From Neoechinorhynchus agilis (lineage: Eukaryota > Acanthocephala): a stretch of 64,000 nt of DNA. Where the stretch lies: assembly GCA_051530055.1 (NCBI GenBank), contig CM121342.1, positions 6,262,001-6,326,000 on the forward strand, read 5' to 3'. A model generated the notes under the pieces. It worked only from the letters and a program-made list of their open reading frames with translations, searched no databases and was not told the origin of the DNA. The first letter of the stretch is position 1, and every line of letters begins with the position of its first letter. Positions 23,746 to 34,000 of this stretch are shown one piece after another. A program made the position numbers and the translations under genes.

Positions 23746-24702
23746 ATGAATAATGCAAATCGACAATATGAATTTCAATTTAACCAACGTCCACAGATTC
23801 TATCTTTTCCAACAGGTTACAGGATGGCAACTCCAGTCGGTTACCAACACTACAATGCTAACCAAACTATGATTCCAGTTCGACCACAAATGGTATCACC
23901 AGGATTAAGGCCGATAAATTCTTGTATGATTGATATGACACCGTATTACTACATGCCGAATAATATTTCAGCTCAGCATTGGAATCCATTAATGTCGAGA
24001 AGACCGTTGCCAGTTCAACAAAATGCTGACTATTGTCTCATCAATACGGCAGCCTTGGACCCGATTGAACAGTTTCAGAGGACACTACCTCCAATTCCAG
24101 TGTCCAGAGTACAACAATTGGATCAAGGTTATTGTACAATCACTCCAATGGAAAGAATACGTCCTCATCTAGAATTGCATAATGTTCAACAAATAAATCC
24201 AGTTTGGCTAAAGAGACAAATAACTCAGTCGGAATTATCCGGTGGCCAATTTGCTCCAAAGAGCTCATCTCCAGAGAAAAGGTCGAAAGTGTTCCACGAA
24301 CCAAATTCCTCAAGGCTTCTAAAACAACAACTGCCAACAAAGAGAACGGTCAGTAGTCAGTTCGCCGAACTATCTCAATCACCAAATGATTTTGAAGTTA
24401 AGAAAGCGAGGATTCATTCACAATCTCCAAGACAGTTAAAGCGTTCCGTCAAATCTGATCTGACAGCACAATCCGAGTTCATGGAAAAGAAAATAGACGA
24501 TTCGAATCGCCGAATTGATGCTCAAAATGCCAAAAACTCAAAAAAAGGAGTTATCAGCAATAGACCGTGTGGCTTTGGTCTTACGGTTGATGAACTTAAC
24601 GAAGAATTTGTGAATATGTCCAGCGAGAGCAGGATGCATTTTGAATGGGTCGACGATTTTTTAGGTGGAGGAGGCTGCTATTCCCCACTAGATTATTATT
24701 GA
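23746..24702 (+). CDS. Q/N/P-rich protein of unknown function (318 aa)
   Basis: Single exon from ATG 23746. Acceptor-like CCCTATTTTAG ends 10 nt upstream, fitting trans-splicing or a 5'-UTR intron. The N-terminal half is rich in Gln, Asn, Pro, Tyr and Met (MTPYYYMPNN, LPPIPVSRVQQ). The middle is basic and Ser-rich (SSSPEKRSKVF, KRTVSS, SPRQLKRSVKS). The C-terminus is acidic and aromatic (MHFEWVDDFLGGGGCYSP). No domain, signal or membrane segment recognised. The composition fits a disordered nuclear or RNA-associated protein, but that is inference. It lies between the 697 aa gene and that gene's inverted duplicate and is itself not duplicated. Confidence 0.75.
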   Translation: MNNANRQYEFQFNQRPQILSFPTGYRMATPVGYQHYNANQTMIPVRPQMVSPGLRPINSCMIDMTPYYYMPNNISAQHWNPLMSRRPLPVQQNADYCLINTAALDPIEQFQRTLPPIPVSRVQQLDQGYCTITPMERIRPHLELHNVQQINPVWLKRQITQSELSGGQFAPKSSSPEKRSKVFHEPNSSRLLKQQLPTKRTVSSQFAELSQSPNDFEVKKARIHSQSPRQLKRSVKSDLTAQSEFMEKKIDDSNRRIDAQNAKNSKKGVISNRPCGFGLTVDELNEEFVNMSSESRMHFEWVDDFLGGGGCYSPLDYY

Positions 24703-25344
24703 TAAATATAATTTGTTTATCGTCAACAACTACTTTATTACGGTTTTCTAATAGCTTGGGCAAATCCTAATCAGGTTTTGTACATAAATCATGACCATCG
24801 CTTATTCTTATACTAAATGTCTCCGGAGCCGATGAATTTGATCCGAATCATGTTTGGGGTGAACTAACAACACAAAAAGATAAAAACATGTCTTTTCGAA
24901 TTTGTAAAATAGTCCAATTTTACAAATATATTGTTTTAGAAGTTCTAAATATGTCGATTGTTCGCAATGCGAGTTCCAATTCCATCAACGTGCACTTCTA
25001 TTATTGAGAACGAAAAGTGAACCTCAAACGACGGATTTTTATTTTTCAATTATATGTTTTTAAATTGTAAACATTGCCAAAATATCCACCCAACGAAAAC
25101 TTAAAAATCATATATAGAAAATCGTTCCGGGTGATAAAGTTCGAATTGTGGTGATGGTAATCCTTGATGAAAAATATTTTTTGTTGAATTAAAATATTTC
25201 ACAAGGAAAACCCACCTTATCAATTAGTTTTAGTGAGTTTTGCGCAAGTGCAAATACAAATAAAATTAAATTTTATCATCTTAGACTTTTAAATATTCAC
25301 GGCAGCACGCTTAATTTTTTATCCTTTTTTATAACCTTCATTTT
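24703..25344. other. Intergenic stretch before the permuted duplicate
   Basis: Unique AT-rich DNA. No gene or repeat seen. Its right edge at 25344/25345 is the left insertion boundary of the duplicated segment. Confidence 0.5.
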
Positions 25345-27375
25345 GGGTGACGGAAAAATTGGCATAACTTAAAACAGCAAATATTCTTTTTTTAAAGAAA
25401 AGAATTAAATTATCAAGAGAAAAACACGTCCGTTTATATAAATCGAAAATATATAGTTAATACGAAATAATGCGTGAAATTTAATAAAAAAAATGCAAAA
25501 GTATTCCTTAGAGGATAAAAATTTGTGGTTTCCAGCGAACATCGCAATCGTTAAAACAAGATAAAATTTGCTTACCAGTTCCGGATTCTAATTCAGACAT
25601 TACATTTTTTGTAACGCTTACCAAATCGATTTTTTCATTTTCTCGGAACAAATTAGCCACGTGATCAATTCAGACCTTATCGACCTACGATTAAATCCTT
25701 TTAATTGCCGATAATATTCGATTGCATCCGTGTTGCGCAACTGTAGATAAATCACATCGCTTCCACTTCTATTTTTAGAAGACGTGGTTGACAAGTTCGG
25801 TTAACATCCTCGTATTTTTGTGACGGTCGCAGATCGATACACTCGGTTATATGTAAAGCAATCTATTTAATACGAAATTTAGGCTTAAATTTCTCTTCCA
25901 TTCAATTATAAATTAAACTTTGCTTTTTTTTCTAGAAATATGCAACGCAATAATTCCAACGATTCTGAGGATGTCAGAGACAACTCAGATGAATCCAGAA
26001 AGTCTGATAATCTTACCTCGCTTCTACAAGACATTCTCGATGTGCAAAATAGTCCTAATATTGAAGTAACTGTCGATCACGATGTTTCATCTGCCATGGA
26101 ATCTAAATCTACAAACGATTGTTTAAGAACTAAAGAACATAAATCTCCGAGTCCGTCGACGATTACACCTGTCGCTGAATTCAATGCCATCAAAAATAAC
26201 CAATCAACTGGCGATTTTTCCACAAATCTTACTATATTGCTCCAAGAAATAATGAGTTACAATAATGGCACACCTTACGAATCTCTTGCTGATTCTTACA
26301 AAACTCCTCATTCAGCGGCAACTGATCAAATTTTGCCGAGCATGGAATTATCCCATCATTTAAACGTTTCATCAGTTGAAGACTTTGGTGCAGTTCAAAC
26401 CGGCGAAACCCCGTCAAGTAGAAATGAAGGAAGTCAAACGAGTTTGACATTCCTTCTTCAGGATATTCTGATTGTAAATAACGGTCCCCAGAACGATTCG
26501 GTTATTCGTGCCCAGCGCCCGAATTCTACGGAATCTTCGAGCGATCGCATTACTGTGAACGCAAATCCTTCAATTCGATCGAGGGATTCATCAGTTAAAG
26601 AATTTAGCGCCTATGAAACCGGCGAAACCCCGTCAAATATCAACGAAGAAAGTCAAATTTGATTAACTTCTTCAGAATATTCTGGGTGTAAATAACGGTC
26701 CTCAGTACGAATCACTGTAGGGACTTTTATATTAAATTTCCATCATGTAATTAAAGACACTTTTGGTCGATTGTAAAATTAATAAAATAAGAATTTTTTA
26801 GTGCACGAATTGATATCAGCATAAATTTAGCCGCTATATTTGTTAAAATTGTAAAAAATGGGAAAACGAAAAGTAACAAATGCGGACCCAATGATTTAAA
26901 TTCATAATTATCGAAAGCTTAAATTCGAAAAATAATAGCCAGTTTTTTGTTGCAATTTTGTATTGAAACATAAAATAGTCAATCTTTTAGCGCCGACAAT
27001 TAGAATTGAAGGCTAGGCATGCGATCTTAGAATCCGGAGGGATAATGCGCTTCCTTTAGCCACATAAATGGCCGATGTCTATTAAAGAAATCAGCCGTGA
27101 AAAAAGGCCTCACTTCAATTTAGAATAAATGTTACCGTCCAGCTTGACTTTAAATATTTTTATATTGATTTTTAAAAATGAAATCCTATTATTATACTCC
27201 AAAATCCGAAAATACTAATGAAACAAAAATTAACGTTTTAAATATTATCGCTGCGCCTTGCAACAAGTTTGTCAAAACATAAAAATTTTCATAATTTTTT
27301 TAATATTACATAAGACAAGGTTTGTTTTTTTAAGTTCAACAAAATTACGTGAAAAGTCGTTAGCAAAATAAAAGC
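25345..27375. repeat. Inverted, circularly permuted segmental duplicate of about 20.27-22.97 kb
   Basis: Read on the plus strand, this is block B' (25345-about 25495, matching the reverse complement of 22538-22425), then C' (about 25505-26722, matching 21685 down into the 697 aa gene), then A' (about 26733-27375, matching 22970-22540). In the source the order is A-B-C. Blocks A and B abut there at 22538/22540, but here they are the two outer ends. A' carries 224 bp (26807-27030) absent from the source, and B' about 30 bp. Where aligned by eye the copies are nearly identical. Confidence 0.85.
25940..26662 (+). pseudogene. Truncated duplicate of the 697 aa repeat gene (240 codons)
   Basis: Starts at ATG 25940 with the same acceptor (TTTTTTTCTAG) 5 nt upstream. 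It encodes the same first 150 or so residues as the parent, with few changes (MELSHHLN against MGLSHHLN). Internal motif copies are then rearranged and the frame stops at 26662. Similarity to the parent continues out of frame to about 26722, where the permuted junction begins. It has three motif copies (LTSLLQDILDV, LTILLQEIMSY, LTFLLQDILIV). It could still make a 240 aa protein, since promoter-proximal DNA was copied with it, but I treat it as a truncated copy. Confidence 0.8.
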
Positions 27376-27408
27376 TTTCTAATTTTTCTCTTTACGACCT
27401 CATAAAAA

Positions 27409-27684
27409 ATGTACCCATCAAAACGAACAATATTGTATTGGTCAATAAACTATACTCTGGAATCGTTCATAAATTCTGGATTAAGTTTAATTGACAATGC
27501 TGCTCAGATGTACAGACAAAGATTAAGACCGATGTTTGCGTTAAGGAGAAAAAACAAAGGAAAGTACCCCATCGATATAGCAAGGAAAAGATTCAACGGA
27601 CATAAGAGAAAGATTTCGTTCGAATATCCTCAATCCGAATGCCACTGCTTCCTTGGATTTCGACCAAAAGCTTTGACAATGTGA
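27409..27684 (+). CDS. Small basic protein of unknown function (91 aa)
   Basis: ATG 27409 in a good context (AAAAAATG). 91 codons, then AATAAA near 27719. The protein is strongly basic: MYRQRLRPMFALRRKNKGK, ARKRFNGHKRK. It has a hydrophobic start and a CHC motif near the end. No family recognised. It begins only 34 bp beyond the edge of the duplicated segment, so its promoter may be partly duplicate-derived. Length alone is weak evidence, but base context and poly(A) signal raise it. Confidence 0.45.
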   Translation: MYPSKRTILYWSINYTLESFINSGLSLIDNAAQMYRQRLRPMFALRRKNKGKYPIDIARKRFNGHKRKISFEYPQSECHCFLGFRPKALTM

Positions 27685-28258
27685 GAACTGAATTTCAATT
27701 TAATTTCTTTTTAAATCCAAATAAAGTGTTGTTGTGGCATTGCTTTTAATGAAGAAAAAGTAATCGTTATTTGAGCGATAAACAATTTTGGTTTCAAAAT
27801 ATGGAATGCGGATTATGTGCCGTGGACTGTAATTCAAGGATTTTCGTTAACAAGAAATTCTTTTATTGGAGGAAAACTGATCGAAAAGTGTTCAAAATTA
27901 GTCTTATATTTATAATTGATCGACACAGAAATTAATACATCGTTGTGATTCGGTCAAAAATACAGTATAATTTTCCGCTTTCGCGAAACCGAAATGTTAA
28001 AAAATCTACCTTAACATTACGACAGCGATCATCAAAAAAAATTGAACGGTATTTTTTAAACTTGATTAAGATAAATACTTTTTGCACTAAAAATAGGACG
28101 AAGCAATTTAAATCGAGTTTCTATTTTTAAATTTAAATAAAAATAAAGAAGGATATTGAATATATTAACGTTACATCAAATTATTGAAGGAAATTGTTCT
28201 TTGGTGGTATTAAATTGTTTGTCAATTTGGAGGAACGAATTCTAAGAATATGCAATAA
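27685..28258. other. Intergenic stretch, 5' flank of the 803 aa gene
   Basis: AT-rich. A 61-codon basic ORF (27945-28130) has no support. A weak acceptor, GAATTCTAAG, lies about 15 nt before the 803 aa start codon. Confidence 0.5.
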
Positions 28259-30670
28259 ATGTCGCGAAAAAAGGAACTTAAATCGGAATCAAACATTATC
28301 CGAGAAAGAGATACGAACATTTTACCACAGAACGCTGGTTCACAAGAGGAGGTTTTGATTAATCCGTTCGAATGTGAGGTTATTGATGCAAATCGAATAA
28401 CGACTTCTCCTTCGTTAATGGCAACAGAAACCGAACAAATTCAGTTGTTAGAAGACAATAAGTTTAACAGGTTCACTAAGCTTCTCAAGGACATTTTGTG
28501 TGTCAACAATGAAGAAATGATCGCAAAATTTAAAGCCATAGCAGAGAAAAGCAGCGAAAAATCCAATCTAAAGCGAACTAAAAATAAAAATGGAAAAAGA
28601 AAAAAGAGGAGGAAGGAAGAGATAAAAGATGAGGCTAAATTTCTAGTCACTGAGAAAAGCGATTGCGACGTTTTGGATGTTTCTAACAAGGAAAAGTCAT
28701 CGCTGACAAAGATCGTAGATCGTCCACAAACGAAGGGTTTGCAAGAAGACAAAATAGTTATTAATTTTACAAGTCTTCTAAAAGAAATTTTAAATGTTAA
28801 CAATGAAGAAATTACTGCAGACATTCATGTCGAGAATAAGAGAAGTGATAAAACTCCATTACCAAAAACAAGTGCCTCTACTTTGGTGATTCAAAACATT
28901 GAATGGCAAGAAACAAGTCTTAAAAATTTAGCTAATGAGTCATCTGATTCTGTTGATCAAAAGAAAATTGATCCTGAATATGTTAATGATTTTAAGCGAT
29001 TCGTAACGCTTAAAACGATTATAAGGGATATTTTGGATGTTCAAAATCCTGGAGCAGACGATAGGTCATCAGAGAAAATTTCCAAGCCAAAATGCAAGTT
29101 TTCTTTTCCAGCAACGACCGAAGGTGGCGTATTGGATAAGTGCTTAAAATCGTCCGGATATATTTCCGAAGAATCAAAGGGAACAGAACCCGAGTATCTG
29201 ATTGAGAGTGTTATCACTGAAAATCGGCGGAATATTTCTCAAAAATCCCAAAATACAACAACAACAACTCACAAGGGAAAACTAACGTTTACCACCCAAT
29301 TCGATGTAAGAACTGCATTGGCTTATATTCCAGGAGAAATGCGAAGATCGAACCCAAGAAAAGAAGCGTCTTTTGTAAGCGAGTCTTTACACTCATTTGA
29401 CATGGATATCACTCAGCCTATAAGAATGTCTTTGGACGAACCTGACGATAGATCATCCGAGTCTTTGAAATCAACCATTAACATTGATAAAAATCATGCT
29501 AAAAGTCATCAAACTCTCACTGGAATTTTACGAGAAGTTATCGATGTCAACAGCGCAGAACCGATCGAAGATGTTCTCGTTGCGGTTAGAAGCAAAGATT
29601 TATTTTCAACCGATAACAATTCCAATATGCATTTGAAAGACGATACTGAAACCAAGAAAACAATACAAACAAAAATGGAAACTAAATCATCAGAAATGAG
29701 TAACAGGAAAAAATCTGACGGAGATGAACAAAGTGATACTCTCAGTGAAATCTTAAGGGAAGTATTAAGAATACAGAACGATGAGTCGATTTTCTGGACG
29801 GAAACCGAAGCAGACAGCACCGATGAACGTTTGTCGCAAAAGCAGTTACCGAACAAGAAGATAAAATCAATGTCGAAAGCGACGAATGTTACTCGGAGTC
29901 AGGATAAACCTTTAAAAAAGCGAACATTCGCTAATTTCTCAACTGAAATGGCAGAAATCTGCAAAGAAATACCCGTACAGCAAAACATTATCGAAACGAA
30001 ATCCGTTGTTGATCAAAAGGTTCATCACGACTATAAACCAAATGTTAACTTAAAGGAGACCGATCATCTTAAAGACCTTTTAATCGATATTCTGAAAGTA
30101 AATAATGAAGATGCTATTGATAGTTGTAAAAATGAAAAGTGTAAGAGTCCACAAGGGCCACACAGTTCAAAAGTTCCCGTAAAATCAATTAATGTAACAG
30201 TATTATCCAATGAGCCACAAACAAAATCAATGACACAATTATCAACGGAAATAGCGATAGAGCAGACGGATAAATCAGCAGTAACGATGTTAAAGGAGTC
30301 ATTTAATGAAGATAAGGACAATATTGAACTTGAAGATGTTTCTTCATTTTGTGAAGGATCAACTGACGACCATCATGCCGTTAAAATCACAAACCACCGA
30401 ATATCCGCAATTCCGATTTCACTGCAAATTCCAGCACCAGAAAAGCATATTAAATTAAAGGATAAACAATTATCAAATTTAATCAAAGAAGTTATTAACG
30501 TTAACAATTCAACCGCTTTAAGCTTTACAACTCACAAGAAACAATTGAGTGATAATTCTTTTAACCATGAGAAAAGTATAACGAAAAATGAACATAAAGT
30601 GACCCCAATTTCTGAAGAAATTGTTAGAACGTCCAAGTCCCAGCAAGGAGAAACAAAGAACGATCAGTAA
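28259..30670 (+). CDS. Acidic/basic repeat protein with seven LxxLL(K/R)(D/E)ILxVNN motifs (803 aa)
   Basis: Single exon of 803 codons from ATG 28259. Seven motif copies, spaced 75-170 residues apart: FTKLLKDILCVNNEE (72-86), FTSLLKEILNVNNEE (near 169), LKTIIRDILDVQN (250), LTGILREVIDVNS (418), LSEILREVLRIQN (493), LKDLLIDILKVNN (603), LSNLIKEVINVNN (738). Between them are long Ser/Thr/Lys/Glu-rich, probably disordered linkers and a strong nuclear-localisation-type cluster (KNKNGKRKKRRKEE, about 111-124). There is a KTIQT sequence resembling an LC8-binding site. Clearly paralogous to the 697 aa gene in motif and architecture, but linkers are not alignable, so the split is older than the permuted duplication. 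No catalytic domain. Function unknown. Confidence 0.85.
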   Translation: MSRKKELKSESNIIRERDTNILPQNAGSQEEVLINPFECEVIDANRITTSPSLMATETEQIQLLEDNKFNRFTKLLKDILCVNNEEMIAKFKAIAEKSSEKSNLKRTKNKNGKRKKRRKEEIKDEAKFLVTEKSDCDVLDVSNKEKSSLTKIVDRPQTKGLQEDKIVINFTSLLKEILNVNNEEITADIHVENKRSDKTPLPKTSASTLVIQNIEWQETSLKNLANESSDSVDQKKIDPEYVNDFKRFVTLKTIIRDILDVQNPGADDRSSEKISKPKCKFSFPATTEGGVLDKCLKSSGYISEESKGTEPEYLIESVITENRRNISQKSQNTTTTTHKGKLTFTTQFDVRTALAYIPGEMRRSNPRKEASFVSESLHSFDMDITQPIRMSLDEPDDRSSESLKSTINIDKNHAKSHQTLTGILREVIDVNSAEPIEDVLVAVRSKDLFSTDNNSNMHLKDDTETKKTIQTKMETKSSEMSNRKKSDGDEQSDTLSEILREVLRIQNDESIFWTETEADSTDERLSQKQLPNKKIKSMSKATNVTRSQDKPLKKRTFANFSTEMAEICKEIPVQQNIIETKSVVDQKVHHDYKPNVNLKETDHLKDLLIDILKVNNEDAIDSCKNEKCKSPQGPHSSKVPVKSINVTVLSNEPQTKSMTQLSTEIAIEQTDKSAVTMLKESFNEDKDNIELEDVSSFCEGSTDDHHAVKITNHRISAIPISLQIPAPEKHIKLKDKQLSNLIKEVINVNNSTALSFTTHKKQLSDNSFNHEKSITKNEHKVTPISEEIVRTSKSQQGETKNDQ

Positions 30671-31040
30671 GATTGAGATTCTATCAAAAGTTAGTGTTTT
30701 ATAAACTTGACAGAATATTATTTTTATTTAAAATAAGTCCGATATGGACCATTCGTAGTCAATGAGTTAAAATACGGCTATTGCTTAAGTAGCGATTTTA
30801 GAGAGAAAATTAGAATAAGGCGATTGCGTTTGTTTAATTTACAAAAATATCGTTAAACGTTTCGTTGTTGTGATGAGGGCGCATTTGAACATAAAAACCC
30901 GAGAAAAAGCGTTTTTTTATGAGTTATAAATGCAATATTTAAAAATGAACGAAAAACTTTAAATCCGTATTTAAATTTCTGCCACAAAAAAATGCTTTTA
31001 TACCGATATTATTAGGGAATCAGATTTGCCAGTTGGACTC
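30671..31040. other. Intergenic stretch between convergent genes
   Basis: 3' flanks of the 803 aa gene and the TRAK gene. I see no gene or repeat in it. Confidence 0.5.
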
Positions 31041-34000
31041 TCAGAAGTACAGAATCGAATTGGCAGTACCGTTCCCTTTTTCTTGCATTCATCGAATGAT
31101 TTTGATTACTTAAGATATTCTCACTTACAGGAATTTAACATGCCATCACTCAAACGTACAATGTCAAGGAAGTCCTTGTCTTGGACATTTCCGGGTCGAA
31201 AAATTCCATCGAGTAAAAACGCAATTGTTCGATTCCAAATTCGAGCTGTTAAGTTCCCTCCATTGCTTGAGGACTTTTGATCCTTCTGATTGTTTGACTA
31301 GAATGACTTTTTTCATCGGTATTTCATTGGAAGGTTTAACAAAATACGTCGTGAACTCATGGTTAACAACGCTCTCAGTGTCACTTTGAACTCCTGAATC
31401 AGTAGATCTGTCCAGAATATGATTGGACGCTTTGCAGTGATAATTAACATCACTTGTGAATTCTAATTGGGCTTTTAAACTTTCCTCGCGATTGCGAACG
31501 GAGCTAAATTCGGGGTGAAATGGTTGTGATTAAAAGATATCGCCGGCCACATACCCTCTGCGGAAATAAGAAAGTCCGCTAAGGGATAAATTGTAGAACC
31601 GAACAAACGGAGAGATCATCTTAGCATTTACGAGAAAAAAAAGTTGAGATACTCTTTCCCTTACAACAAGTCGCTACTAATAAGTTTCTGACATCAGCAT
31701 TGTTGGCTCAGGAAATGCGTTGGCATATGTGAAGCTAAGGGAATAGAGTCGTATTTTTGGGTTGTCTTTTCACCAGTTTCGATCGATTAGTACACTCACT
31801 TTGATTGCATGGATCTGCGAGGGCGGCGTAAACGTCGCCGAAGACTAGAATCCATATCATCTTCATCGTCTTCACATCCACGAACTGTGGGAGATGGTGG
31901 CATGGAAGGGATTATTTCCACCGCAGGCATTGATGAGGAGTTGCACGATTGGGTGTATGCCAATTGCCATTTCTTTGTTTCCTCTCGAGACCTGTCCAGA
32001 TATTGAAGACTTTCTTTATAGCTGGATTGAAGTTCTCCGATCTTCGGGATGAATTTTGTCTCAAAATTGAGGCTGATGAACGATACACACGAACCTGTTT
32101 CTGAAGAACACTGTAAGCCTTAATACCCTCGTTGAGTTTCTCTTTCAACAAAACATTTTCGCTCTCCAAACTCTTCATTCCTTGTTTTAACTCGGAAATG
32201 TGGGACAGGAGATCTTTGATTTCTTGCTTATATTGATTACATTCCTCAATCCGCTTAGCGATCTGCATATTTGCGGTTTCAAGTTTCGTGTTGGTTTTCG
32301 CTAAAATGATGGAAAACATTCTGTGAAATATAATGAAATTCATTTTTATATCCTAGTATTTTTTGATTTGGCTTGAAATGAAAGGAACAAAATTGGAATG
32401 TATCTTAATTTCCAAAGTTTAGCTAAAAATTATTTTATAACAGCCGAACATTTTTAGGATCGATTAACAACCATCTTTAAAAACCGAAATTAATGCGATA
32501 ACAATGCAGTTCTCTCATGAGTAAAATCCTGATAGAATGAAAAGACTAATGAGTCTATCAAATGAACTGGTATGTTAAATCAAAAGAGTTGAGCTCAATT
32601 TTCCCGATAAGTGTCTAAGATTTGAAAATTTTAAACTCCGAATCACAACAATCCTAATCGAGAAATGAAAAAGTAGAGCATTAAAGAATGATCGATCAAC
32701 GCTCCTTAATTTGCATAATATCATTTAATTGCCATAACGAAACTCATTTTATCTTCACTTGAGACTTACACATCTTATGAACACAGCTCTTCATTAACTT
32801 CCGCTCTTTATCTTCTACTTGTTTCGTCTGTCCTCGTAAAAGTGATGCCTAGAAGTTTTTTTCTTATAAATATATCCACAAGTTAACACTAACCTCATTT
32901 TTCAATTTCTCATTTTCCGCCTCCAATTTTTTGATTTTCGTTGCCCAATTCTTTATCTGAGCGATGCTTTCATCCACCCTAAAATTCCATTACTGAGTGT
33001 TTAACTTAGGTTAAGACAAAAAAACCTTCCGCTGGTATTCGTAGAATAGCTTCCTGCGAGTCGCTCGGTTTCATCCAAAACATCGCAGTAATATTGCTCC
33101 TCGTTTAATTGACTTATAAGCCTTTCCTTGATTTTTATATCATATCGAAGTTGATTAATCTATTCACAAAAGTTTTTTGTGAGTTGTTTATTGCGTGATA
33201 TAGAGTTCAAAATAACCTCTTCGTCCATGTTTTTTAGGTAGGAAAGACCGAAATCCAAATAAGGGAATTGCATCACATAGAGAATACTAGAGACGAACTT
33301 AAAAATTCATTCCTTTTTACGGACCATTTAGTACATATTCATATCAGGCCTCTTCTAATGAAGAAACACTCCGTTATTTTTTCAAACAACCGAAAAATTT
33401 TCTTTGTGGTAACGAGACGGGCACCAGGTTCCTCGACTTCATTGTGCAATTAGAAATGTCAACTGTTACAAAGTAACAGAAAACTGGTATTTAGTGTCAT
33501 CATTTGTTCGGAAATTAAAAAGCAATTTTTAAACAATGATTCGGATGAGGTTTTCCTCTTTAGAAATATTTCTTAATTCAATAAAATACATTCACTACAG
33601 CTACAAAATTGAGTTATCCTACCTTTTTTTTTAAATAAATTTTCATTCGAACTCCGAAGAAGTTAAGACGATCGCGAAAAAGTCTGCAAAAATATCGCGG
33701 TTAAGTGAAAAAGTCAATAAGATGAATGAGGCAATTGAGTTCTTTTTTTCAAATTTAAATCGAAAGTGAAGAAAGCTTTTATACAGTTCGCGGAGGTACT
33801 ATGAAGAAAGCCTTTCTCTCAAGAAACACTTGAAGACAATCAATGAGTTTGCAGAACATTTATAGGCACGAAGGCTAACTGGCTCTTGATAGAAAAACAC
33901 CCTAGGGTTTAGAGACTTTAAAATTAAACGTTCCTTGTTAAAATCGACAAATTGGATTCTGAAAATAAAATTATGGAAAGCCTCTTTTCCCAACACCCTC

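Noticed and set aside
28441-28824. Minus-strand ORF of 127 codons (also 29509-29856 and 30064-30321)
   Set aside because: All are antisense shadows of the 803 aa gene; they mirror its repeated motif.
31912-32343. A stand-alone 143 aa coiled-coil protein
   Set aside because: Its first part is TRAK exon 8; the rest is read through a 35 nt intron in the wrong frame. The correct frame after the intron continues the TRAK similarity.
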